Source: Sphingobium sp. JS3065 (GTDB taxonomy: Bacteria; Pseudomonadota; Alphaproteobacteria; Sphingomonadales; Sphingomonadaceae). Taken from it: DNA of 64,000 nt. Every line of letters starts with the position of its first letter. Position 1 is the stretch's first letter. Positions 40,263 to 48,748 of the stretch are shown here, piece after piece. The notes beneath the pieces are model-generated. The model was not told the origin of the DNA. It made no database searches and saw only the letters and a list, made by a program, of their open reading frames with translations. The stretch lies in NCBI RefSeq assembly GCF_026427355.1, contig NZ_CP102664.1, positions 2,356,001 to 2,420,000 of the forward strand, written 5' to 3'. The translations under genes were made by a program, and so were the position numbers.

Positions 40263-41465
40263 TTAAAAACTCGCCAGGAAATCCTCGATCCGCTCCGGGT
40301 CGAACACCCGTCCGTCGAAGAAACTGTCCGGCCCCAGCGTCAGTTCGCCCCGCTTCGATCCCACTGCCAGCGGAGAGGCGACCGCGCCTTCCACCTTCAT
40401 GCTGGCGCCCGGCATCGCCACGTCGCTGTCGGCCAGCGCCCGGCGGAAGATGTCGGGGCGGAACACCGATGCGGCCTTGGCGGCGTTTTCCGGGCTATGG
40501 TCCACCATCTTCCAGCGGACGAGCTGCGAATAGATCCACAACGCCTGACTGCGCCACGGAAAGGGCGTCGCCTCCCGCGAGAAGAGCATGAAATCGGGCA
40601 TGGACAGGGGGGCCATGTCCACGCGGGGAACGATGCCACCAGACAGGGCGCGCAGGATCAGCGCGGCAGGCTGGTCGACATAGTGCGGCTGCGACAGGAG
40701 ATGCGCCAGCGCCTCATGATGGTCCGGCTCGTCGCACCAGGCGCCCGCCCGCACCAGCGCCCGCAGCAGCCGGTCGACGCTGTCGGGATTTTCCTCCAGC
40801 CAGGGGGTGCGGAAGGCCAGCACCTTTTCCACGCCGCGCCGCCAGATGCGCTCACCGATCGCCACCGCCTCCGCCAGGCCCCCGTCCACCGCCGCGCTGC
40901 CCCAGGGTTCGCCCGCGATGAAGCCGTCTATCTCCCCGGCGCGCATCGCCTCCACGGTCAGGGACGGCGGCAGCACCCGCAGCACCACGTCGCGATCCGG
41001 ATCCACGCCCGCGCTCGCCAGCCAATAACGCAGCATCACCGAATGGCTGGAATAGCGATGGACGACGCCGATCACCGGCTTGCGCTTCCACAAGCCGATG
41101 GCCGCCGCGAAATCATGCGCGGTGCCCAGCGGATCGTCCAGCCGCGCCGCTATGTCGGGGTCCAGCGCCTGCGCGAACTCCCCTGCCATCACCAGCATAT
41201 TGCCGTTGACGTTCAGTTTGTAGGGCGCGGAGAGCGGCGCGGCCTGCTGGCTCAATCCCAGCGTCACGGCGACGGCCAGCGGCGCCAGCATATGCGCGGC
41301 CTGCACCTGCCCGAACGCCAGCCGGTCGCGCAACGTCGCCCAGCTCGTCGTGCGGACCAGGTCGAGATGCAGCCCCTCCTCCTCCGCGAAGCCCTTCTCA
41401 CGCGCCACGGCCAGCACGGCGGCGTCGGTCAGCGGCAGGAAAGCGATGCGCAGGTCGGTGGTCAT
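40263..41465 (-). CDS. nasS: Nitrate sensor protein of the NrtA/NasS family
   Basis: A 400-residue cytoplasmic nitrate/nitrite-binding protein related to the NrtA transport binding protein but without a signal peptide. Visible family blocks are LRIAFLPLTDAAVLAVAREKGF, RDRLAFGQVQAAHMLAPLA, NVNGNMLVMAGEFAQ, AGEIDGFIAGEPWGSAAVD and WKMVDHSPENAAKAASVFRP. NasS holds NasT inactive until nitrate or nitrite binds. ATG 41465 overlaps the nasT stop (TGATG) with GGAGG 6 nt upstream, so the pair is coupled. Confidence 0.92.
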   Translation of the reverse strand: MTTDLRIAFLPLTDAAVLAVAREKGFAEEEGLHLDLVRTTSWATLRDRLAFGQVQAAHMLAPLAVAVTLGLSQQAAPLSAPYKLNVNGNMLVMAGEFAQALDPDIAARLDDPLGTAHDFAAAIGLWKRKPVIGVVHRYSSHSVMLRYWLASAGVDPDRDVVLRVLPPSLTVEAMRAGEIDGFIAGEPWGSAAVDGGLAEAVAIGERIWRRGVEKVLAFRTPWLEENPDSVDRLLRALVRAGAWCDEPDHHEALAHLLSQPHYVDQPAALILRALSGGIVPRVDMAPLSMPDFMLFSREATPFPWRSQALWIYSQLVRWKMVDHSPENAAKAASVFRPDIFRRALADSDVAMPGASMKVEGAVASPLAVGSKRGELTLGPDSFFDGRVFDPERIEDFLASF

Positions 41466-42043
41466 CACACTCCTCCCAAAAGGTCGCTGGCCGTGATGAG
41501 GGCCTGGGCGACGTCCACGATCTTCTTTCCCTGATTCATCGCGCTCGACCGCAGCAGGGCATAGGCCTCCGGCTCACCAAGGCCCCGCTGGCTCATCAAT
41601 ATGGATTTGGCGCGGTCGATGATCTTGCGGTCGGACAGCGCCGTGCGCGCCTCGTCCAGTTCGGTCTGAAGCCGGGCGAAGGCGTTGAAACGCCGCACCG
41701 CCAGTTCCAGCACGGGCTTCACCCGCTCCTTGCGCAACCCGTCGACGACATAGGCCGACACGCCCGCATCGATGGCCGCGCCGATCATGCTTTCGTCCGA
41801 CTGGTCGACGAACATGGCGATGGGCCGCGCCAGCGCCCGGCTGACGGTCAGCATTTCCTCCAGCGTGTCGCGGCTGGGGCTGCCCAGGTCCATCAGGACG
41901 ACGTCGGGCGCCATGCGCTCCAGCCGCGCGACGAAGCCGCCGCGCGGAGGGACGATGTGAATATCGTCATAGCCCGCTTCGCGCAGCCCTTCTTCCAGTA
42001 CCGTCGCGCGCAGGCCGCTGTCATCGATGATGACGATTCGCAT
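41465..42043 (-). CDS. nasT: ANTAR-domain antitermination regulator
   Basis: A 192-residue RNA-binding response regulator. The N-terminal receiver-like domain (MRIVIIDDSGLRATVLEEGL, VVLMDLGSPSRDTLEE) is followed from about residue 125 by the ANTAR domain: ELDEARTALSDRKIIDRAKS, ILMSQRGLGEPEAYALLRSS and GKKIVDVAQALI. It is expected to bind the paired hexaloop hairpins of the nirB leader and prevent the terminator from stopping polymerase. ATG 42043 is preferred to the GTG at 42052. It precedes nasS in a two-gene operon. Confidence 0.94.
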   Translation of the reverse strand: MRIVIIDDSGLRATVLEEGLREAGYDDIHIVPPRGGFVARLERMAPDVVLMDLGSPSRDTLEEMLTVSRALARPIAMFVDQSDESMIGAAIDAGVSAYVVDGLRKERVKPVLELAVRRFNAFARLQTELDEARTALSDRKIIDRAKSILMSQRGLGEPEAYALLRSSAMNQGKKIVDVAQALITASDLLGGV

Positions 42044-42148
42044 GGACCCCACCTTTTTGCCACTCAGTGGCGATGATGCCGCGCCGCGTCAATCGGGCGC
42101 GGACGTAACGGCATCGGGCGCGAGGCAAGGCCCTGAATAAGCGCCCGA

Positions 42149-43678
42149 TCAATGCGCCGCCGAAGTGTCCACCCTTCCCGTGGGGCGCGGCGCGAGCCAC
42201 ACCAGCGTCGCGGCCATGAACATCCCCAGCGCGGCGGTGAAGAAAACATGGTTCATCGACACCACCAGCGATTGGGCGTCGACCAGATTCGCCACCACCT
42301 GCCGTCCCTGTTCCGGCGTGAAGCCACGGCTCGCCAGGTCGGCCAGGGTAGGATCGGAATGGAGCGTCCCGACGATCTCGTTGCGCGACACGCGCTGCCC
42401 GTCGCCCCAGCCGGTCAGCACGATGGAAGTGGAAATGGCGATGGCCATGGTGCGCAGGAAATTCTGCATGCCGGCGGCCGATGCGGTTTCCTCCGGCCGG
42501 ACGGACCCCAGGGTCAGCGTCGTCAGCGGAATCATGAAGAAGGGCATGCCGATGCCCTGGATGAGTTGCGGCAGCGCAAGCGTCCAGTAATCGGCGTCCG
42601 CGGTCCACTGCGTCCGCCACAGCGTCGCGAAGCCGATCCAGGCGACCCCGCCCGAAATCATCAGGCGCACATCGACCTTGCCGATCAGACGTCCGGCGAT
42701 GGGCGCCACGAACATGGCGGACACGCCGGTGAACGACGTCACCAGCCCCGACCAGGTCGCCGTATAGCCCATCGACAATTGCAACCATTGCGGGATGATG
42801 ACGATGCCCGCGAAATAGGCGCCGAAACAGAGCGCCAGCGTGAATACGCCGGAGGTGAAGCCGATATGGCGGAACACGCGCAGGTCGACGATGGGATGTT
42901 CCTCGGTCAATTCCCAGATCAGGAAGACGCAGAAGCCGATGACCGCCAGCACCGCCAGCGCGACGATCAGCGGATCGCCGAACCAGTCATGGTCGCGCCC
43001 GATGTCCAGCATGATCTGAAGGCACCCGATCCAGAAGACCAGCAGCGCCAGCCCGATATAGTCGATGGGCAGCTTCACCCGCTCCGTTTCCACCGGCCGC
43101 AGCAGCGTCAGCGCGGAAAAGATGCACAGGGCCGCGATCGGCAGGTTGATGAAGAAGATCCAGTGCCAGCTCCAATTGTCGCTGATATATCCACCGACGA
43201 TGGGACCAAGGGTGGGGCCAAGCAGCGTCGTCATCGCCCACAGGGCCATGACGCGCCCGCGCTGTTCCGGCGGAAAGATGCGCATCAGCAATGTCTGCGA
43301 CATCGGCATCAGCGGGCCACCGCACAGGCCCTGGCCGATGCGGCAGACCACGATCATGCCAAGGGTCACCGACAGGCCGCACAGCAGGGAGAACAGGCCG
43401 AAACCCAACATGCTCATGGTGAACAGCCGGACCGCGCCGAAACGCTGCGCCAGCCAGCCGGTCAGCGGCACGCAGATCGCCTCCGCCACGGCGTAGCTGG
43501 TGATGATCCAGGTGCCCTGATCGGCCGAAATGCCCAGATTGCCCGCGATATGGGGCACCGACACATTGGCGATGGTGAGGTCGAGCACGACCATGAAATT
43601 GGCGAGCGCCAGCGTCATGCCCGCCAGCAGGCGGTGACGGGGCGACAGGAGCGAGAATATATCGGCCTGGCGGCTCAC
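42149..43678 (-). CDS. emrB: DHA2-family multidrug efflux permease (EmrB/QacA type)
   Basis: A 509-residue inner-membrane MFS transporter with fourteen predicted helices. The DHA2 pattern is present: FMVVLDLTIANVSVPHIAGN (motif D-like), WIITSYAVAEAICVPLTGWL and LMRIFPPEQRGRVMALWAM, ALWAMTTLLGPTLGPIVGGY (motif C). A GTG start at 43678 has AAGGA 8 nt upstream. It is the third gene of an outer-membrane factor - adaptor - permease operon, together forming a proton-driven pump across both membranes. Substrates are unknown. Confidence 0.9.
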   Translation of the reverse strand: MSRQADIFSLLSPRHRLLAGMTLALANFMVVLDLTIANVSVPHIAGNLGISADQGTWIITSYAVAEAICVPLTGWLAQRFGAVRLFTMSMLGFGLFSLLCGLSVTLGMIVVCRIGQGLCGGPLMPMSQTLLMRIFPPEQRGRVMALWAMTTLLGPTLGPIVGGYISDNWSWHWIFFINLPIAALCIFSALTLLRPVETERVKLPIDYIGLALLVFWIGCLQIMLDIGRDHDWFGDPLIVALAVLAVIGFCVFLIWELTEEHPIVDLRVFRHIGFTSGVFTLALCFGAYFAGIVIIPQWLQLSMGYTATWSGLVTSFTGVSAMFVAPIAGRLIGKVDVRLMISGGVAWIGFATLWRTQWTADADYWTLALPQLIQGIGMPFFMIPLTTLTLGSVRPEETASAAGMQNFLRTMAIAISTSIVLTGWGDGQRVSRNEIVGTLHSDPTLADLASRGFTPEQGRQVVANLVDAQSLVVSMNHVFFTAALGMFMAATLVWLAPRPTGRVDTSAAH

Positions 43679-43689
43679 TGGACGCTTCC

Positions 43690-44841
43690 TTATTCGCCGG
43701 AAAGGTCGATCTCGGCTTCCATCGAAAGGCCGACGCGCAGGGGATGTTCGGCCAGTTCCCTGGGGTCGAGCGCGATGCGCACGGGCAGGCGCTGCACCAC
43801 CTTGATCCAGTTGCCGGTCGCGTTCTGCGCCGGGATCAGCGCCATGGACGCGCCCGTGCCGCCGGAAAAGCCGACGACCTTGCCGTGATAGACGACATCG
43901 CCGCCATAAAGATCGGACGTGACGGTCGCGGGCATGCCGACCTTCACCCGGCCAAGCTGGCGTTCCTTGAAATTGGCGTCGACATAGACCTGGGCGAGCG
44001 GCACGATGCTCATGATCGGCGTCCCTTGCGCGACGCGCTGGCCGACCTGCACCTGCCGCCGCGTCACCACGCCGTCGATGGGAGCGCGGATGACGGAGCG
44101 GTCGAGGTCGAGCCGGGCATTGTCCAGCCTCGCTTTGGCGGCCAGCACGGCGGGATCGGTGTCGATGGTCGACCCGCGCACCAGCGCGTCATTGGCGGCA
44201 AGCTGGCCGCTGGCCGCGCCGCGCGTCGCTTCGGCGGTCGTCACCCCGGCGCGCGCCAGGTCCAGCGCGGCCTGCGCGGCGGCATAGGCCTTGCGCGCGC
44301 TGGTCAATTCCTCGCCCGAAACGGCGCCGTTGGGGGCCAGCGCCTCCCGCCGCCGCAGGTCGATGCGGGCCTTGTCGAAATCGGCCTGCGCCGTCGCGAG
44401 CTGGGCGCGGGCCTGGTCGATATCGGCGCCCCGCGCCTCCACCTGCGCGGCGAGCGAACCGCTGGTGGCCACGGTCTGGCGGAACCTGCGCCGCGCCTCG
44501 GCCAGGTCCGCCTCCGCCTGGGCGATGGCGATGCGGGCGTTGGTCGGGTCCAGCTTCACCAATATGTCGCCGCGCTTGACGGATTGCGTATCCGTCACCA
44601 GCACCTCGACCGCCTGGGCGGAAATCAGCGGCGTCACCTGCGCCACCTCCGCATTCACATAGGCGTTGTCGGTGCCGACATGGTTGCGCCCGATCAGCAG
44701 ATACCAGATCGCGTAGAGCGCGCCCACGGCCAGCACGACCAAAGCCAGGCGCACCAGCCATTTCCTGCGGGTTTCCTGACGCTGCGCCGCCGCTTCGGCC
44801 TTGCTGGTCTCGGAGTTGAATTCGGGCTTTGCGTCAGCCAT
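43690..44841 (-). CDS. emrA: HlyD/EmrA family periplasmic adaptor
   Basis: A 383-residue membrane-fusion protein anchored by one N-terminal helix (KWLVRLALVVLAVGALYAIW). After it come the split biotinyl-lipoyl domain (AQVTPLISAQAVEVLVTDTQ ... DRSVIRAPIDGVVTRRQVQV), a long coiled-coil hairpin (about residues 95-200) and a beta-barrel domain. It links the permease EmrB to the outer-membrane factor. Its start overlaps the stop of the upstream nodT-type gene by 8 bp, and 11 bp separate it from emrB. Confidence 0.9.
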   Translation of the reverse strand: MADAKPEFNSETSKAEAAAQRQETRRKWLVRLALVVLAVGALYAIWYLLIGRNHVGTDNAYVNAEVAQVTPLISAQAVEVLVTDTQSVKRGDILVKLDPTNARIAIAQAEADLAEARRRFRQTVATSGSLAAQVEARGADIDQARAQLATAQADFDKARIDLRRREALAPNGAVSGEELTSARKAYAAAQAALDLARAGVTTAEATRGAASGQLAANDALVRGSTIDTDPAVLAAKARLDNARLDLDRSVIRAPIDGVVTRRQVQVGQRVAQGTPIMSIVPLAQVYVDANFKERQLGRVKVGMPATVTSDLYGGDVVYHGKVVGFSGGTGASMALIPAQNATGNWIKVVQRLPVRIALDPRELAEHPLRVGLSMEAEIDLSGE

Positions 44842-46369
44842 GGGGCGTATCCTTGGGCAACTGTTGCGCTTCGCCGGCGGCGAAGCCGCCGCCCAGCGCG
44901 CGAATGAGGGCGATGTCGAGCGTGAAGGCGCTGGCTTCCAGTTCCGCGACGGTCTGCCGGGCGGCCAGAAGCTGATTTTCCACGTTCAGCACGTCGAGAT
45001 AGGTGTTGAGGCCGCCTTCATAACGCTGGCGGGCGATGCCATAGGCTTCCTCCGACGCGATCAGCGCGGCGCGGGCGTCGGTTAGCCGCTGGTCCAGCGC
45101 CCGGCGGCCGGTCACGGCGTCGGCCACCTGCTGATAGGCGCCAAGAACGGTCTTGTCATAATTGGCCACGGCCTCGTCATAGACGGCGCGGACGCCACGA
45201 TATTGGCCGCTGAGCGCGCCGCCCTGAAAGATCGGCAGGCTGATCGCGGGACCGGCATTGCCGAACAGCGAATCCTTCTTGAACAGCGTGTCGGTGAAGG
45301 GGCTGGGCCCGCCCGCGAACTGCGCGCCCTGGAGGACGGTCCGATAGCCGAGCGACTGCACGCCGATCAGCGCGTTCAGGCGGATGGCGGGGAAGAAATC
45401 GGCCCGCGCCACCTTGATCCGCCTGGCCGCCGCCTCCGTCCGGGCGAGCGCCGCGGCGATATCCGGACGGCGGGCGACCAGATTGGTGGTCACGTCGGCG
45501 GGCAGGCCAAGCGGGCCGGGCTTGCCCAGGTGCGGCCGGGCGATGGCCAGGCCCCGGTCCGGTCCCGCGCCGATCAGCGCCGCGATCTGATGCTGCCGCA
45601 CCGCGATCGCCTGATCGGCGGCGGCAAGCTGCGCCTTGGCGGAGGAGACGGTGGCGTCGGCCTGCCGCTCGCTGCCGCGGGTTTCCAGCCCGTTGGCGCG
45701 GCGATCCGCCACCAGTTTCTGACTGGCGGCGCGTATCTCCAGCGCCCGCGCCTGAATGTCCCGTTCGTCATGCAGCCGGGCGAGATCGGCATAGGCGTCG
45801 GCCACGCCGGTCGCCAGCGCCAGCCGCGCCTGCCGGGCGTCGATCTCCGCCGCACGCGCTTCGGATGTGGCCGCGGCGAGCGCGGCGCGATTCCTGCCCC
45901 AGATATCCAGGTCGAAGCCGAAATTCAGCCCCACCCGGCCAGTGCCCAGCCACCCCTTGGGCACGAATTCCTTGGGCATGCCCATATTGTAGCTGGATTT
46001 GGTCACGCCGGCATTGGCGTCCAGGTCGACCGACGGCAACAACGGCGCCCCGGCCTGCTGCGCGACCGCATTGGCCTGGGCGAAGCGGGCGGCGGCGGCG
46101 GTCACGTCCGGCGATCCCTTCAACCCCTCCTCTATCAAGGCGTCGAGTTGCGGATCGCCATAGGCCTTCCACCAGCCTTCGGACGGCCATTGGGCGGCAT
46201 TATCGGCCTGAAGGCTGCGTTCCGCGGCGATGCTGCCGGGTGCGCGCACCGCCGGTTGAGGCCCCAGATCCGGCACCGCCGCGCAGGCGGACAGCAGCGC
46301 CACACACCCGGCGAGAATCCCGGCACGACCGGAGCTGATGGAAAGATTCGAGAAGCGACTCGCGAACAT
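44834..46369 (-). CDS. NodT-family outer membrane factor lipoprotein
   Basis: A 511-residue TolC-like outer-membrane channel of the RND/NodT group. A signal peptide ends at the lipobox LLSAC; two OEP repeats follow, with GLNFGFDLDIWGRNRAALAA and RIKVARADFFPAIRLNALIG in the first and second halves, and coiled helices rich in Ala between them. ATG 46369 lies right beside operator site 1; without a ribosome binding site, the message may be leaderless or nearly so. It is the first gene of the efflux operon. Confidence 0.9.
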   Translation of the reverse strand: MFASRFSNLSISSGRAGILAGCVALLSACAAVPDLGPQPAVRAPGSIAAERSLQADNAAQWPSEGWWKAYGDPQLDALIEEGLKGSPDVTAAAARFAQANAVAQQAGAPLLPSVDLDANAGVTKSSYNMGMPKEFVPKGWLGTGRVGLNFGFDLDIWGRNRAALAAATSEARAAEIDARQARLALATGVADAYADLARLHDERDIQARALEIRAASQKLVADRRANGLETRGSERQADATVSSAKAQLAAADQAIAVRQHQIAALIGAGPDRGLAIARPHLGKPGPLGLPADVTTNLVARRPDIAAALARTEAAARRIKVARADFFPAIRLNALIGVQSLGYRTVLQGAQFAGGPSPFTDTLFKKDSLFGNAGPAISLPIFQGGALSGQYRGVRAVYDEAVANYDKTVLGAYQQVADAVTGRRALDQRLTDARAALIASEEAYGIARQRYEGGLNTYLDVLNVENQLLAARQTVAELEASAFTLDIALIRALGGGFAAGEAQQLPKDTPHG

Positions 46370-46376
46370 GTTAAAC

Positions 46377-46392
46377 CGTACCATATAGTATG
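46377..46392. promoter_or_regulatory. TetR operator site 1 (efflux operon side)
   Basis: CGTACCATATAGTATG is an imperfect palindrome just before the nodT start codon. It differs at one position from the reverse complement of site 2, 61 bp away. Confidence 0.75.
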
Positions 46393-46412
46393 AATTCGGC
46401 ATTTGCGCTGGT

Positions 46413-46441
46413 TGCAAACCCTTGTCAACAGAAATATCGTA
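46413..46441 (+). promoter_or_regulatory. Candidate promoter of the tetR gene
   Basis: TTGCAA (46413-46418) and TATCGT (46436-46441) are 17 bp apart; the second hexamer runs into operator site 2, so repressor binding would block it. On the other strand a TTGACA hexamer (46428-46423) may serve the efflux operon. Confidence 0.4.
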
Positions 46442-46453
46442 CTATATGGTACG
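46438..46453. promoter_or_regulatory. TetR operator site 2 (tetR side)
   Basis: CGTACTATATGGTACG has perfect 5-bp arms (CGTAC/GTACG) around TATATG. It lies 5 bp before the tetR start codon and nearly matches site 1 in inverted orientation. Confidence 0.8.
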
Positions 46454-46458
46454 ATTTC

Positions 46459-47100
46459 ATGACACAGTCCGCTCCTCCTCTCAACCGCCGGGAAACGCGC
46501 CGTCGCGAACGGCGCAAGGCGATATTGGACGTCGCCTCGCGGTCCTTCCTGGAATATGGCTATGCCGCCACGACGATGTCGGCGATCGCCGCCGCGCTGG
46601 GGGGGTCGAAGGGCACGTTGTGGAGCTATTTCCCCTCCAAGGAAGCGCTGTTCGCCGCCTTTCTGGAGGACGCGACCACGGCCTATCACGCGCGGCTGGC
46701 CGAAATACTGGACGTTGACGACGATCTGGAGCGGACTTTGCGCACGCTGGGGCTGAACCTGCTCACGACGATCACGTCGCCCGACAACGTTGCGCTTTAC
46801 CGGCTGGTCGTGTCCGAATCCGGGCGCTTTCCCGAAATGGGCGCCCTCTTCTACCAATATGCCCCCGGCCAGACCCGGCGGCTGGTCACCGATTTCATGG
46901 AACGGGCCATGGATCGTGGCCTGCTGCGCCGGGCCGATGCGGAACGGGCGGCACGCACCTTCGCCACGCTGATGTTTTCGGGATGCCATCAAATGCTGGT
47001 ATGGGGCCAGGTCGATCAGGTGACGCCCGCCCAGATCGAGGCCGACGTCGCCCATGGGCTGGACTGTTTCATGCGCATTTATGCGCCGGACCCGCGTTAA
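46459..47100 (+). CDS. TetR family repressor of the divergent efflux operon
   Basis: A 213-residue regulator. The N-terminal DNA-binding domain is KAILDVASRSFLEYGYAATT, MSAIAAALGGSKGTLWSYFP and SKEALFAAFLE; the C-terminal ligand/dimer domain is of the AcrR/AefR-like type (residues 90-205, with LYRLVVSESGRFPEMGALFY). The two near-identical palindromes in the 89-bp divergent region strongly suggest that it represses both itself and nodT-emrA-emrB, released by a pump substrate. ATG 46459 lies directly after operator 2. Confidence 0.92.
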   Translation: MTQSAPPLNRRETRRRERRKAILDVASRSFLEYGYAATTMSAIAAALGGSKGTLWSYFPSKEALFAAFLEDATTAYHARLAEILDVDDDLERTLRTLGLNLLTTITSPDNVALYRLVVSESGRFPEMGALFYQYAPGQTRRLVTDFMERAMDRGLLRRADAERAARTFATLMFSGCHQMLVWGQVDQVTPAQIEADVAHGLDCFMRIYAPDPR

Positions 47101-47149
47101 CCATTTCTTTGCGCGCCCATCCTATTCTGCGCGGCAAAAGGTGGGACTT

Positions 47150-47773
47150 ATGCAATTCTGGAAACCCGACAGGATCAGCCGGCCGCGACCGGCACAGGCC
47201 CAGGAAGCAGCGCGAGCGGCGCGGCGGCCGCGTCTTCTGCTGATCGACGAAGACGCCACGTCGCGGGCGGTCGTGGCGCGGCGCCTGTCCCATCTGGGCT
47301 ATGACGTGGCTCTGGCCGAAAACGGCTTCACCGCGCTCAACATGCTGGTCGGCCGTCCCGTGAACATCATCCTGATCGACATGGGGATGACCCTGATGCC
47401 CGGCCTGACGACGATGCGGAAGATTCGCGCCGCGGGCCTGGCCGACAATGCCTGCTTCGTCATGATCGGCGGGCGGCAGGACAAGCCGTCCGCCGTCGAA
47501 GCGCTGGAAGCGGGCGCCGACGACCATGTGGTGAAGCCCTTCGATTTCGACCTGCTGGATGCGCGGCTGCGCCATCTGTGCGCCCGGGCCGAGCAGGTCG
47601 ACACGCTGGCCCGGCATAACGCCGAACTGGACGCCCGCATCGCCCGCCGCGCTCTGGAACTGGGGGAAACGCGGGACGCGCTGGCGGAAATGCAGGCGGA
47701 CCGGGCGCGGCTGGTGTCCTCGATCCAGGCGCTGCATGACGAGATTGCGCGGCTCAACGCGACGCGGAACTGA
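47150..47773 (+). CDS. Stand-alone receiver-domain protein with C-terminal coiled coil
   Basis: A 207-residue response regulator without a DNA-binding or enzymatic output domain. After a basic Arg/Ala-rich leader (residues 1-35) the receiver domain has RLLLIDEDATSRAVVARRL (acidic pair), the phospho-acceptor Asp in NIILIDMGMTLMPGL, and the Lys in DDHVVKPFDFDLL. The C-terminal 55 residues (RHNAELDARIARRALELGET ...) form a Glu/Arg-rich coiled coil. Such proteins act by protein-protein contact in phosphorelays. No histidine kinase is adjacent. Confidence 0.82.
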   Translation: MQFWKPDRISRPRPAQAQEAARAARRPRLLLIDEDATSRAVVARRLSHLGYDVALAENGFTALNMLVGRPVNIILIDMGMTLMPGLTTMRKIRAAGLADNACFVMIGGRQDKPSAVEALEAGADDHVVKPFDFDLLDARLRHLCARAEQVDTLARHNAELDARIARRALELGETRDALAEMQADRARLVSSIQALHDEIARLNATRN

Positions 47774-47794
47774 CGCCCTTCACTTCAGCCTCAT

Positions 47795-48748
47795 CTACTT
47801 CAACCACTGCGTCGCGGCGAACCAGCCGCTGATCCCGGCCGCCATGGCGCCGCAGACCCCGACCACGCCCCAAAAGGCCCAGGGTTCATGGGCATAGGGA
47901 ATCCCGTCGACATTCATGCCCAGCAGGCCGGTCACAAAGGTCAGCGGCAGGAAAACCAGCGCCACCACCGAAATGATCAGCGCCTGCCGGTTCATCTGCT
48001 CGGCGCGCAGGTCGGTCAGCTCTTCATGGGCGAGCGCGGATCGCTCGCGCACCGCCTCCAGTTCCTCGGCCATGCGGGCGCAGCGGTCGGCGGCTTCCTG
48101 AAGGTGCAGCCGGTCGTCAGGCTCCAGCCAGGGCGCGTCGGCGGCGGACAATCTTTCCAGCGCCTGCCGCTGCGGCGCGATGAAGCGGCGATAGCTGATC
48201 GCCGTCGCACGGATTTCCGACACGCGGCGGCGGGCCTCGGTCGGGCCATGTTCAGTTAGCGCGCTTTCGATCTCGTCCAGGCCATCGCCCAGATCGGCGA
48301 CTTCGGGGTCCAGCGCTTCGGTGATCTGCTGCGCGAAGGCGGCGATCAGGTCGCCCGGATCGCGGATCTTGCCCGCCAGCATCTGCGCCGTCACCGGCTC
48401 CATCGCGGCGAGCGGACGATAGCTGACGGAGATGACCCGCGCCTGTTCGGCCCACAGGCGGATCGACACGAGTGGATCGCCCACCCCGTCCTCCTCCGCG
48501 CCCAGCCCGCGCAGGTTCACCAGCGCGCCATGCGCCATCAGCGTGCAGCGCGGCCGGGTTTCCTGCGCCAACAGGGCGGACAGCGCGGCTTCGGGCATAT
48601 GATCGCAGCGGAGCGCCACGGCGCGGGCATCCTCCCGCCAGCCATCGGCATGGACCCAACTGAACGGGGCATCCTCTGTCCGCGTGCAAAAAGCGTCCAG
48701 CGAGATTTCATGCGCCTCGCCGCCGTCGATGAGGAAGACCCGGCTTAT
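47795..48748 (-). CDS. zntB: CorA-family metal transporter, ZntB-like, with ATA start
   Basis: A 317-residue pentameric membrane transporter of the CorA/ZntB family, probably exporting or importing Zn2+. The cytoplasmic funnel domain has long helices (RRRVSEIRATAISYRRFIAP), then the two membrane helices with the pore motif GMN in FVTGLLGMNVDGIPYAHEPW. No ATG, GTG or TTG occurs in frame near the expected start; the ATA at 48748 overlaps the preceding stop codon (ATAA), where ATGA would be expected. The real start may therefore be ATA, or the gene may be poorly expressed. The next in-frame ATG is about 50 codons downstream and would remove part of the domain. Confidence 0.83.
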   Translation of the reverse strand: MSRVFLIDGGEAHEISLDAFCTRTEDAPFSWVHADGWREDARAVALRCDHMPEAALSALLAQETRPRCTLMAHGALVNLRGLGAEEDGVGDPLVSIRLWAEQARVISVSYRPLAAMEPVTAQMLAGKIRDPGDLIAAFAQQITEALDPEVADLGDGLDEIESALTEHGPTEARRRVSEIRATAISYRRFIAPQRQALERLSAADAPWLEPDDRLHLQEAADRCARMAEELEAVRERSALAHEELTDLRAEQMNRQALIISVVALVFLPLTFVTGLLGMNVDGIPYAHEPWAFWGVVGVCGAMAAGISGWFAATQWLK

